A stretch of 56,512 bases of DNA from an uncultured Thiodictyon sp. (GTDB taxonomy: Bacteria > Pseudomonadota > Gammaproteobacteria > Chromatiales > Chromatiaceae), in NCBI GenBank assembly GCA_903837595.1, contig CAILVI010000349.1, positions 1 to 56,512 on the forward strand. Reading direction: 5' to 3'. The translations under genes and the position numbers were made by a program. The notes under the pieces were generated by a model. It did not search any database and had not been told where the DNA came from. It was given only the letters and a program-made list of their open reading frames with translations. Positions within the stretch are counted from its first letter, which is position 1. Each line of letters opens with the position of its first letter. Positions 1 to 7,188 of this stretch are shown piece by piece.

Positions 1-377
1 GCGGCGGTCTTGGGCGGCGGCGGGGGTACCGGCCCGCGTCCGCCATCGACTTGGTGGGCGATCAGGCGCCGGGCATCGGCAACGGTCATGGGCGGCTTTA
101 CCCCGTACAGGGGGCCAAAGAGGCGTTCCCGCGCTTCGGCGACCTGGGCAGCGCGCGATGGCGAAGGGGGAACCGGGCGCACATGAACGCCACTGACGGG
201 AGCGGTTGCGGGCGCGGTCTGGGGGGCAGGTGCGGGCGCGGTCTGGGGCGCAGGTGCGGGCGCGGCGTGGGGCACCGCCGGGGGAGTTGGATCAAGCACA
301 ACGGGGGGCGGGCGATATTTGGGATTCGGCACAAAGCCATCCTCGGTTAGCCAGCCAGTTGGTTCGAGTCCTGTCAT
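1..377 (-). CDS. Partial Pro/Ala-rich element protein (runs off left edge)
   Basis: An open frame starts at an ATG (377) and stays open to base 1, giving 125 codons with the C-terminus missing. A strong ribosome binding site (GAGAGGAG) sits just upstream at about 385-392. The first 25 residues are ordinary. A Pro/Ala linker follows, encoded partly by an imperfect 24-base tandem repeat (about 205-260) that gives repeated APAPQT units. After that comes a more normal stretch containing a short Ala/Arg-rich helix (AAQVAEARERLFGPLYGV). I do not recognise the family. Its position after the terminase-like gene makes a virion or packaging role possible, but nothing in the sequence proves that. Confidence 0.6.
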   Translation of the reverse strand, partial: MTGLEPTGWLTEDGFVPNPKYRPPPVVLDPTPPAVPHAAPAPAPQTAPAPAPQTAPATAPVSGVHVRPVPPSPSRAAQVAEARERLFGPLYGVKPPMTVADARRLIAHQVDGGRGPVPPPPPKTA

Positions 378-534
378 CGGTTAGGTCTCCTCTCACGATG
401 TAAAGGTGCCCCGCGCTGCATTAGCCGGTAAAGGCTAACGGCGCGTCAGGCGGGGCGGGTCTGTTGCCGGTGGCGCACCCACTGTAACAGGTGACTTCCC
501 TTTCAGCATCACAACACGGACAGCTTGCCAGCGA

Positions 535-1023
535 CTAACCGCAACGAATAGCCCCCATTAACTGCGGTGCGCAGATGTCATGAACGGCGCGGACGCTATT
601 AGGCAGCGGACGCCAGCGGGCGGCGGCGAACAATGTCGCGCGCAACTTGCTCGGCTTGGGCGTTTCTGGCAACGCGCTCAGGTGGCACACGCGCGGCCAG
701 ACAAGGCTATTGAACCGGGCGATCTCATCAGCCAGGGCAACGCTACGCGACCACGGCGCCGGGCCGGTCATCATGCCGTGCGCCTCTCTCAGGGCCATAT
801 CGCGAAGGTGCCGGCGGTAGATGGTCCGGGCGCTGTCGCGGCCAACGCTGCCAGCCAAGCCCAAAGCCTGCTCCAGATCGGCGGCACCTTCGTTCAGCCA
901 GCGGGCAACCCCATCGGCGAAGCGGCGGCGGTCGTCGGGGTCCGGGAGGTTGCCGACTTCCAGGGCGGCGGCCACGCGGGCAAGGGCGGCGGCGGGGTTG
1001 TCGGTCGGGGTGTCGGTCATCAT
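535..1023 (-). CDS. Hypothetical element protein, 162 aa
   Basis: The frame could start further upstream, but the ATG at 1023 overlaps the stop of the preceding Cys-rich gene by ATGA, so I chose it (MMTDTPTDNP...). The protein is soluble, without membrane segments. It has an Ala/Asp-rich N-terminal helical part and a basic C-terminal half. I recognise no family. The coupled reading frames and GC-rich codon use like the neighbouring element genes suggest a real gene of the element. A short 6-bp stem (421-438) lies beyond its stop and may be a weak terminator. Confidence 0.5.
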   Translation of the reverse strand: MMTDTPTDNPAAALARVAAALEVGNLPDPDDRRRFADGVARWLNEGAADLEQALGLAGSVGRDSARTIYRRHLRDMALREAHGMMTGPAPWSRSVALADEIARFNSLVWPRVCHLSALPETPKPSKLRATLFAAARWRPLPNSVRAVHDICAPQLMGAIRCG

Positions 1024-1274
1024 GGGCGGCGCCTCCGCTTGGTCTTGGGTTTGGGTGGTGCATCCGGCCAAGGCGGGGCACGGCCAGTCACTACCAGGGT
1101 TTGAAAGGGCTCATGGGTGCGGCGGTCCCTGAAGGCCCGGCAGCGGTGCGCCTTGGTCGGCGAAGTCAGCCGGCCGCCATGATCGCAGTACCGTTGACCG
1201 CCGAAGTGTGCACACTCGGGACAGCGGACCGGCGGCGCGGTGTTCTTGATGTGGATCGGCCAGCGTCTAGCCAT
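1020..1274 (-). CDS. Small Cys-rich (zinc-ribbon-like) protein, 84 aa
   Basis: This short basic protein carries a CPEC motif near residue 18, a second group of Cys and His residues (YCDHGG) about 12 residues later, and another Cys near residue 44 (HRCRAF). That is the layout of a small zinc-binding ribbon. The C-terminus is a run of Lys/Arg/Pro. The start overlaps the end of the terminase-like gene by 8 bases, and the stop overlaps the next gene by ATGA, so it sits in a tightly coupled operon. Nucleic-acid binding is plausible from the charge and Cys spacing but is an inference. Confidence 0.5.
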   Translation of the reverse strand: MARRWPIHIKNTAPPVRCPECAHFGGQRYCDHGGRLTSPTKAHRCRAFRDRRTHEPFQTLVVTGRAPPWPDAPPKPKTKRRRRP

Positions 1275-1911
1275 GGGGCGGGCTCCCGTCCTCGGGCTCG
1301 TAGGTCTGTGCAGCGGCGTTCAGGGTTCTCGCGGCGCGGCTTAGGCTGTCCGCGAAGTCATCCAGGACGGTGCGCAGTCCGGTCTCAAGGGCGTTGTGCA
1401 TGGCGCCCATGGTGGCCAAGCCGAACAACAGCGGCGCCAGTCGATCAGGTAGACCCTCGAAGGCGGCAAGCAGCCGCGTTCCAACGTCAGCAAGAACAAA
1501 GTCAACCTCGGACCGCTCGCACAACAGACCCGCCCTGATATCCAGTTCCATGGCGGCCTTCTCGACGGCCAGGCGCTCACGGGCAATCCGCAGATCCCTG
1601 AGTTCATCGCGAGCGGTGGCGGTCGCGTCGTCTTGGCGCGATCCGCGCGGCGGCGGCGGGTGCGCGTCGATCCGGGGCCGGGTTGAGACGGACCAAGCCG
1701 CGTCGGCGGCCTCGAAGTCGATCAGATCCCGGCCGTTCACCTTGATCGTGGTGATCCTGCCTTCGGCCAGTGCCCGGGTAACCGCGGACGGGGAGCAATC
1801 CCGGTGCCGGGCATACTCGGACTTGGTGCCGATCTTCCGGCCGGGCGGTAAAAGGCTCGCTTGGGCCTCATTTTCGGGTGTTTTTTTCAACTTTTCACAT
1901 TCCGTTTTCAC
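1267..1911 (-). CDS. Terminase small subunit-like (Nu1-type) DNA-binding protein
   Basis: The 214-residue protein has an N-terminal winged-helix-like segment (residues about 28-75: KSEYARHRDCSPSAVTRAL, then a beta wing and FEAADAAW). This resembles Nu1-type small terminase subunits and related phage DNA-packaging proteins. A charged helix follows (residues about 100-130, RDELRDLRIARERLAVEK) and then a hydrophobic helical C-terminal half. Phage proteins of this kind recognise the packaging site and load the large subunit. The start is a GTG. No large terminase subunit is visible; it would lie off the left edge if present. The family call rests on pattern memory, so confidence is moderate. Confidence 0.5.
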   Translation of the reverse strand: MKTECEKLKKTPENEAQASLLPPGRKIGTKSEYARHRDCSPSAVTRALAEGRITTIKVNGRDLIDFEAADAAWSVSTRPRIDAHPPPPRGSRQDDATATARDELRDLRIARERLAVEKAAMELDIRAGLLCERSEVDFVLADVGTRLLAAFEGLPDRLAPLLFGLATMGAMHNALETGLRTVLDDFADSLSRAARTLNAAAQTYEPEDGSPPHG

Positions 1912-1985
1912 TTCGCCCTAGCGAAAATCCGCGCCTTTAACTACCGCAGTGCTGGGGGTCTCCAGAGGGACCCAAGGGGGGCGCT

Positions 1986-2187
1986 ATTGCGCCGACTGCG
2001 CCGAACTGCGCCGAACCGGGCGCGGCGCAGTTCAGGAAACAAGGGGTAATGACTCCGGCTACTACTGCGCCGGAGTCGTTATCCCTATAGGGCGGCGCAG
2101 TAGTAGAGGGCGGCGCGGTACGCATCATTTTGTGTTCATTATCATGGCGTCTGGATGGCTACTGCGCCGACTGTAGCGGCGCAGTAG
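1986..2187. repeat. Cluster of 9-base ACTGCGCCG repeats in both orientations
   Basis: Exact copies of ACTGCGCCG lie at 1995-2003, 2005-2013, 2064-2072 and 2161-2169. Inverted copies lie at 2023-2031, 2093-2101 and 2177-2185, and one-mismatch copies at 1986-1994 and 2111-2119. They form two perfect larger inverted repeats: arms 2059-2072/2093-2106 (14 bp) and arms 2159-2169/2177-2187 (11 bp, 7-base loop, spanning the stop of the ATPase gene). A third pair, about 2049-2060/2070-2081, has one mismatch. The cluster lies between the replication ATPase and the terminase-like gene, so it could be iterons of an origin, an operator, or a packaging recognition site. A terminator role for the last hairpin is also possible. 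Confidence 0.7.
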
Positions 2188-3760
2188 GGACCGGGCAAAG
2201 GTAGGTTTTCCTGCTCCCCTGGCATTGGTCCCTTGGTAACGCATCGTCTACGATCCTACCGCTAACCCTGAGTTCTGCGACGGCTACGCGGATTTCTGCG
2301 CGGGTCATGCTGATAATGCCTTTCTTCTCCTCAAGATCGCGTAAGGTGTACCGTCGGCCTTGGTCCAGTTCGGAACGCAAGAACCGCTCAAGTTGGTTGG
2401 CTTGCCGAATCTGTAATACCTCGGGGGGGTCCGGCGGTAATTCGGTGAAATGCTCAAAGCAAAACCCGGTGCGCTTTATCCAGATGCGTGGGAGGTTTGG
2501 CGGGGCATAACTCAGCTTGGCGCGTGCCATGATCGTTATGCTTGAGTTCGTGCCAGGATGGCATCCCATGGGCGGCCGCGGGCCGGCGGTGTCGTCAGGG
2601 TTCCATCGCTGCAATACCGTGGTCATGCGCGTCCCATCAGGAAGGGCGGAACCTCCGCGCCCGCTATATTGATCGAGCGTGGCCTCGCGCGCGTTCATTT
2701 TTCCCGTATGGTGGATTACGCGAACACAACAGTTAAGGCCCTTTACCATGCGTCTGGCGGCAGTGATGATGCCTTGTTCGTTGTCGTTTACCATGGCTTC
2801 ACTGGCGCCGAATGATACCAGTGGATCAAAGTTCACCACTACCGGTGGGTCGTCCCTATAGGCTCTAACGATTCTATCGGCCAAGGCCGTAAGAACAATG
2901 TTTCCGTCTTCGGCGCGAATCAACTTTACTTCGGCACCGGTAACGTCCCAAACCCCAAACCCGTTTATTGCTTTTGACCTTTCGTCTGGGTCCAGGTTTA
3001 GGGCCGCAACGATTTCCCGAAAACGAGCCAAAAGCCTTTCTCGTTGATCTTCCGCAGTAATAAATAGAGTCCAGCCAGGCGACTGGACATCAAGCCCCCA
3101 GACTGGGCGACCGATCGCAATATGTACAGCTTCGTGGATCATGATCGTAGTCTTACCGGTGCTCCCCGGCCCAACCACTTGCGCTACATCCGCATAAGTA
3201 TGTTCGGACACGACGCAACGCGGTGTTAGGCAAGCGGCTGAAAGCTCTTCCTCGGTAGCGACCAGGGCCGCACGTGGGGGAGGCGTGGCTTCATCCGATA
3301 CCCCACGATTGCCAATCTCGCTAAATCGTTCCTGAGCATCCGTTAAAACATCCGCATGATTTCCGCTAGAGTATGCTGCATCAATTACTTCTTCGGCATT
3401 CCTGATAATGTCTCGGCGGCGCGCAGCGTCGGCTACAATTCGCGCGTAGTGTATGGCGTTCTTTGGGGTTGGCGTATCATGGATTAGCGTTCCCAGATAT
3501 GAAAGTCCGCCGGATGCCTCTAATTGTTTTGTCCGTTCAAGAGTATGGGCAAGCGTTACATGATCCAGGGGCAGATTATTACTTGCGAGCTTCGCCATTG
3601 CCCGGAATAGCAACCGATGCGCCCTGTGATAAAAGTCTTGATCGCAGAGGATAGGGGTTACTTCGTCCCATGTCTCGTTATCGAGCAAGATCGATCCTAA
3701 TACGGATTGCTCAGCGTGCAGATTATGGGGCGGTTCGCGGATTGGCTCCGGTGCGTTCAT
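2159..3760 (-). CDS. DnaB N-domain / RepA-like ATPase fusion (replication protein)
   Basis: Residues about 10-150 match the N-terminal domain of replicative helicase DnaB (HNLHAEQSVLGSILLDNETW, then the helical bundle). The second part is not the usual DnaB motor but a RepA-like (AAA_25) RecA-fold ATPase. It has Walker A at residues 197-204 (GPGSTGKT), a Walker B-like VVVNFDPL and the HHTGK element typical of that family. The C-terminus (about 470-533) looks like a small helical DNA-binding tail. At 533 residues it is longer than either parent type needs. It starts at an ATG overlapping the ParB-like stop by ATGA. It probably drives replication of the element. AT content is somewhat higher than in neighbouring genes, in keeping with transfer. 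Confidence 0.75.
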   Translation of the reverse strand: MNAPEPIREPPHNLHAEQSVLGSILLDNETWDEVTPILCDQDFYHRAHRLLFRAMAKLASNNLPLDHVTLAHTLERTKQLEASGGLSYLGTLIHDTPTPKNAIHYARIVADAARRRDIIRNAEEVIDAAYSSGNHADVLTDAQERFSEIGNRGVSDEATPPPRAALVATEEELSAACLTPRCVVSEHTYADVAQVVGPGSTGKTTIMIHEAVHIAIGRPVWGLDVQSPGWTLFITAEDQRERLLARFREIVAALNLDPDERSKAINGFGVWDVTGAEVKLIRAEDGNIVLTALADRIVRAYRDDPPVVVNFDPLVSFGASEAMVNDNEQGIITAARRMVKGLNCCVRVIHHTGKMNAREATLDQYSGRGGSALPDGTRMTTVLQRWNPDDTAGPRPPMGCHPGTNSSITIMARAKLSYAPPNLPRIWIKRTGFCFEHFTELPPDPPEVLQIRQANQLERFLRSELDQGRRYTLRDLEEKKGIISMTRAEIRVAVAELRVSGRIVDDALPRDQCQGSRKTYLCPVPTAPLQSAQ

Positions 3761-4698
3761 CCCGCCCGATCCTCTTCATCGTCTAAGGCGCGCAATAGCA
3801 GGAAGCGGACATAGCCCCCGAGCGGGTAGTGACAGCGGGCGGCGCTGGCCTCCAGTCGGGCGATCTCGCGGGGGGACACCATGATGGGCAGGGTTTCGGT
3901 GTTGGGGTCGGGTTCATCTCGAAACCGAAGATGCGCGGCACGGGAGGGAGCCTTGTCGGGCGCGGGGGCCGGGTCGGCGGTCGGTGGCGTGGCGGGGGGC
4001 GTTTCCCGGGAAACGGGCGGGCGCTTGCGGGCGTCGATCTCGCGGGCCTTGGCGGTGACGGTGACTTTGCCGTTTGCGACCTCGCGCACGTCGTCGGGGG
4101 TGCCTTGCTTCACCACCTTGCGGGCGCGCTCCATTGTCCGCGGCGAAACACCAGCAGTGGCGGCAGCCGCGGCGGCGGCCTTACCCGTTTCGTTAACCTT
4201 AGCGCCACGTGGCGCTAAGGTTTCGTTTTTGTGTACCTTGCCGACCTTCTGTCGAGCGGCGGCCTCCGCCTCGTGCGTGCTGTAGGACTCCGCGGCAGCC
4301 ACTACGGCGGCGCGCTGCGACGCGTCCAGGTGTCGCCTATGCAAGTTCTCGGTCAGAACGAAAGCAACAGGGTCGGCACCCTCCCAATTCTCGAAGCGGG
4401 CAGTAATCCCGAGTTCTTCACAGGCGCGGGCGCGGTGCCGACCGTCTAGGATTTTGCCCTGGTAGAGCAAGACCGGATGGCGCTGGCCATGGGCCTGGAT
4501 ATCGGCCTTCAGGCGCGCTAAGTCCTCCCTGCTCATTTCCGGCAGCAGCAGACAAATAGGGTGGACCTCCGGCGGGACCTCGGGCCGGACGGGGGTCCCA
4601 GGGATGCGGGTCTCTGGGATCTGCGCGTGCGGCTTGATGCCGCGGCGCGGTGGATGTGTGGGGGCGGGTTGCGCCCCATCCTTGGGGCGGGCGGTCAT
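3757..4698 (-). CDS. ParB/Srx-fold N-domain protein
   Basis: Residues about 45-130 form a ParB-type N-terminal domain: a short beta strand, LKADIQAHGQRHPVLLY, the GKILDGRHRARACEELG core, then FVLTENLHRRHLDASQRAAV. The middle (about 165-200) has a helix-turn-helix-like segment (AAAATAGVSPRTMERARKV) and the C-terminus is Pro-rich then basic. The GRHR box is the conserved nucleotide-binding part of the fold. It is coupled by ATGA to genes on both sides (139-aa gene before, ATPase after). In a mobile element it could act in partition, regulation or as a nuclease; no ParA partner is seen. A perfect 28-bp palindrome lies inside the gene at 4195-4222. Confidence 0.7.
   Translation of the reverse strand: MTARPKDGAQPAPTHPPRRGIKPHAQIPETRIPGTPVRPEVPPEVHPICLLLPEMSREDLARLKADIQAHGQRHPVLLYQGKILDGRHRARACEELGITARFENWEGADPVAFVLTENLHRRHLDASQRAAVVAAAESYSTHEAEAAARQKVGKVHKNETLAPRGAKVNETGKAAAAAAATAGVSPRTMERARKVVKQGTPDDVREVANGKVTVTAKAREIDARKRPPVSRETPPATPPTADPAPAPDKAPSRAAHLRFRDEPDPNTETLPIMVSPREIARLEASAARCHYPLGGYVRFLLLRALDDEEDRAG
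4195..4222. repeat. Perfect 28-bp palindrome inside the ParB-like gene
   Basis: The two 14-base arms (AACCTTAGCGCCAC and its complement) meet at a central ACGT with no spacer. The palindrome encodes the LAPRGAK stretch of the ParB-like protein. A perfect palindrome of this length in coding DNA is unlikely by chance. It could be a binding site for the ParB-like protein itself (parS-like autoregulation) or a small inserted repeat. Confidence 0.8.
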
Positions 4699-5114
4699 TC
4701 CGGCGATGCCTCGTCGATGCCGCGCGGACCCAGGGGGCCGCCTGGGGCGTAATCAGGATTGGCAGCTTTGAGTCTATCAGTAATCCCGGTAATTAGAAGG
4801 TAATAGCCGTATGCATCGCGATCCCCCGTGAGTTCGGCTAGTTCCAGGTGAGCGAGAACGTCAAGTTGGGCGATTGCATCGCCGACGGCATCAATCAGCC
4901 GGATGTCGGCCGGCGGGACCAAGACGGACGTCAATCTGACGGCCTCGGTGGTCTGGTCTGGCTCGGGGAACCCGCCGGCGGCGGCCTGGTTCAGGGCGCG
5001 GCGGATGTGGTCTTGCGTGACGGCACCGGGCGGCGCGGCGGCGGCCTCGGTGGTCTGGCCTTGGCGGTAGTTAGGAGCGGCGGGGCAGTCGTTAATGGTG
5101 CGAATTGTGGTCAT
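4695..5114 (-). CDS. Hypothetical element protein, 139 aa
   Basis: The protein has a polar N-terminus, a helical middle (VTQDHIRRALNQAA) and an acidic hydrophobic segment near residues 75-115, and ends in a Gly/Pro-rich tail. I recognise no family. It opens a coupled run with the ParB-like and ATPase genes (4-base overlap at its stop). The start is well supported by a GAGGAG ribosome binding site (about 5123-5128). That site sits in the loop of an inverted repeat (arms 5116-5123 and 5137-5144), so translation may be controlled. Confidence 0.55.
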   Translation of the reverse strand: MTTIRTINDCPAAPNYRQGQTTEAAAAPPGAVTQDHIRRALNQAAAGGFPEPDQTTEAVRLTSVLVPPADIRLIDAVGDAIAQLDVLAHLELAELTGDRDAYGYYLLITGITDRLKAANPDYAPGGPLGPRGIDEASPE

Positions 5115-5115
5115 G

Positions 5116-5221
5116 GGTCAAACTCCTCGGGTTAGGGTTTGACCGCACACAGGCGGGCATAGCGAGACGGACCGCACCCGAGCGGGTACAATCTGCATCG
5201 CCGGTGACCGGTAGTGCGGTC
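5116..5221 (-). promoter_or_regulatory. Leader with ribosome-site hairpin and GACCGCAC repeats
   Basis: An 8-bp inverted repeat (GGTCAAAC at 5116-5123, GTTTGACC at 5137-5144) brackets the GAGGAG ribosome site of the following gene. The octamer GACCGCAC occurs at 5141-5148 and 5170-5177 and inverted (GTGCGGTC) at 5214-5221. Repeated half-sites directly upstream of the replication operon look like an operator. No regulator is identified. Confidence 0.4.
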
Positions 5222-5222
5222 T

Positions 5223-5402
5223 TTACGCTGTAGGCCCCGGCAAGGGCCTATCGCGACGGCATACGTCTTTCAGTTCTCGGTCTGTCACCTCCCTGCCCAG
5301 ATTGCCGGTTGCCCCCGGGGCCTGGGCTCTCTCGTTTTGGAGCCAGCGGCGGCGGGCCTTGGCTTGCCTGGATGCGCGGCGATCTTGGGAACGCGGGCTC
5401 AT
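5223..5402 (-). CDS. Small basic protein, 59 aa
   Basis: A short frame starts at an ATG (5402) that overlaps the stop of the upstream 95-aa gene by ATGA and ends in TAA at 5223. The N-terminal half is strongly basic (RRASRQAKARRRWLQNERAQ), suggesting nucleic-acid binding. The C-terminus carries VTDRELKDVCRRD. I recognise no family. Support comes only from the coupling, the uninterrupted frame and the position in a run of element genes, so it could be spurious. Confidence 0.4.
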   Translation of the reverse strand: MSPRSQDRRASRQAKARRRWLQNERAQAPGATGNLGREVTDRELKDVCRRDRPLPGPTA

Positions 5403-5686
5403 GCTGCGGCTTCCTGCTCCAAGGTCCGCAGGCTTTCACCCCGCAGGATGTCCAACACCACGCGCTCGAACTGCGGGCCGACCAAGCTCCCAGCCGCACC
5501 GCGGCGCACAATGAGCTGACCCGAGCGGACCAGTTCGGCGCGATGCCCCCGAATAAACCATTCGGCGGCGGAAAAGCTCGAAAAGATGTGTCCACCATAC
5601 GCGGACACCCAGGGCCGCAGTGGTTGGTATCCCGAAAATCGGTCGGTTTCGTCTCCGGCAACCTTGGTTGCTACATTGCTCGACAT
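5399..5686 (-). CDS. Hypothetical element protein, 95 aa
   Basis: I chose the ATG at 5686 because a GGAGG ribosome site lies 5 bases upstream, although the frame is open to 5740. The protein (MSSNVATKVAGDET...) is soluble. It has an aromatic centre (YQPLRPWVSAYGG, then SAAEWFIRGH) and a C-terminal helix (FERVVLDILRGESLRTLEQE). Small proteins of this size near the integrase are often excisionases or regulators, but I see no clear helix-turn-helix and make no functional call. Confidence 0.55.
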   Translation of the reverse strand: MSSNVATKVAGDETDRFSGYQPLRPWVSAYGGHIFSSFSAAEWFIRGHRAELVRSGQLIVRRGAAGSLVGPQFERVVLDILRGESLRTLEQEAAA

Positions 5687-5791
5687 AGTGCCTCCGGTAG
5701 TCGCCCCCACGGCGATTAGTGTCATCAAACGGTGACACAAGGCACTCTAGCAGCTTACTACGTTGATTTTTTAGCGTTATTAGGACATATG

Positions 5792-6310
5792 CTAAGCAAG
5801 TGTCCCGGTTTCGGCCGAACCGGAGCGGCGCTTGTTGAGGAAGGCTTTCACCCTACGTTCTGTGATCTTGTCGCGTCTGGGGTCGTCGCCAGCGATCTTG
5901 TTGGCGCGCTTCCACAACCTGACATCGCCGAAGCCTTGCGGGCGCTCGCCTTCAAGCTGTTCATACGCTGTCGTCAATATCGAATTAAGCCATTCTTGCC
6001 AAGAAGTGGCCCTTCTGCGGCGGATAATCTTGGTTCTATCGGCACCAATGATTCCTCTGAGCCTTGCGTCTGCGCGTTGATCGGAAATGAAAAGGCTCAA
6101 CCTTACCAATATGATGCGCATCATTCGCTCGGCTTCATCGTCGCCATCAATAGCACGGCCTAATATGTCTTGAAGTAGACATGCGACCAAAGTGCTATTG
6201 AATGGGGCACCCGACATTAGGTCATTCATAACGGCGGCAAACACGGCGGCTTTATCCGGGTCGAACTTGTCAGCAAAAAAAGAGGCGAAATCTTGAAGGG
6301 AATCACTCAT
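5792..6310 (-). CDS. Hypothetical protein coupled to the integrase, 172 aa
   Basis: The frame is open far upstream inside the integrase gene. The ATG at 6310 overlaps the integrase stop by ATGA and gives a sensible N-terminus (MSDSLQDFASFFADKFD). The protein is helical, with an acidic N-terminal half and a basic C-terminus (KRANKIAGDDPRRDKITERRVKAF cut at the relevant helix, near residues 135-160). I recognise no family. Its AT content is higher than that of the integrase gene. Co-translation with the integrase suggests a role linked to integration, excision or element control. Confidence 0.55.
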   Translation of the reverse strand: MSDSLQDFASFFADKFDPDKAAVFAAVMNDLMSGAPFNSTLVACLLQDILGRAIDGDDEAERMMRIILVRLSLFISDQRADARLRGIIGADRTKIIRRRRATSWQEWLNSILTTAYEQLEGERPQGFGDVRLWKRANKIAGDDPRRDKITERRVKAFLNKRRSGSAETGTLA

Positions 6311-7188
6311 CTGAACACCCGATCCACCACAGCAAGCTTGTCGCTCGCGTTCTGGTGCATGTAGCGGGCCGAAGCCGTCAAGGTCCGGTGGCCCATGATC
6401 GCCATGATCTGCGCTTGCCCAACTCCGGCGGTGGCGAGTGCCGACCCGCAGCCGTGGCGCAGTTGGTGGAAGTTCCGGCCGGGTAAGCCGGCCTCGGTGC
6501 AGACCTTGACCCACAGTCCGCGGAAGTGGTGGGGACAGCCAAGCCGGCCGGCGAACACCAGGGCGTCAGGGGTCTGGCCTGGGAGCTTGGCCAGTTCGGC
6601 GGCGGCGCGTTCTGAGAGGGCGGAAACGATGGGTTGCCCGTTCTTGGTCTTGTCCACCGTGACGGTGCGCTTGTCCAGGTCGATATCACGCCAGCGCAGG
6701 GCCTGCAGGTTGCCGACCCGCAAGCCAGTGTGAAAGGCGGTCAGGATCAGGGCCGACAGCCGACCCCATCGGGTATCCAGGACGCGGGCGACCTTCAGCA
6801 GCCGCTCGACCTCCTCGGGGCGAAGGTAGCGGTTGGGGTCTTGGGTTTCGGGGGCCTTCTCGATCCCCCGGGTTGGGGGCACATGGGCGCGCGGCAGCAG
6901 CCGCAGCCGGCGGGCGTACTTGAAGATGCTTTGAAGCTGGGAGACGTAGCGGTTGAAGGTGGAACCGGCCAGCGGAACACCCGCGGACGCGGTGTCTTGA
7001 CCGCGGCGGGGCTTGAGTCGGCCGCGTTCGGCCAGCCGCACCAGGGCGGCGTCAACATCTTCGGGGGTGATCTCGGACAGTTCTCGGCTTCCCAGGCATT
7101 CGACCCAGAAAGCGAGCCGACCGAGCGTTGCCCGGTCGTGTTCGCGTGATGCGACGAACGCATCAATCACGGATGTGAGGGTTGCCAT
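6307..7188 (-). CDS. Tyrosine recombinase (phage-type integrase)
   Basis: This 293-residue tyrosine site-specific recombinase would catalyse integration at the tRNA-Gly attachment site. The catalytic set is complete: R157 (HTGLRVGNLQAL), a Lys in the beta-hairpin near 180, H241 and R244 (HQLRHGCG), H267 (MGHRTL) and the nucleophile Y276 (ARYMHQ). The N-terminal half (about 1-115) is the SAM-like core-binding domain (FNRYVSQLQSIFKYA). It lies immediately downstream of the 3' end of tRNA-Gly, with only about 100 bases between, which fits an element integrated there. Its stop overlaps the next gene by ATGA. Intact catalytic residues suggest it may still be active. Confidence 0.92.
   Translation of the reverse strand: MATLTSVIDAFVASREHDRATLGRLAFWVECLGSRELSEITPEDVDAALVRLAERGRLKPRRGQDTASAGVPLAGSTFNRYVSQLQSIFKYARRLRLLPRAHVPPTRGIEKAPETQDPNRYLRPEEVERLLKVARVLDTRWGRLSALILTAFHTGLRVGNLQALRWRDIDLDKRTVTVDKTKNGQPIVSALSERAAAELAKLPGQTPDALVFAGRLGCPHHFRGLWVKVCTEAGLPGRNFHQLRHGCGSALATAGVGQAQIMAIMGHRTLTASARYMHQNASDKLAVVDRVFR

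Noticed and set aside
1986-2187. CRISPR array at the ACTGCGCCG repeats
   Set aside because: The units are only 9 bases, occur in both orientations and have irregular spacing, and no cas genes are present.
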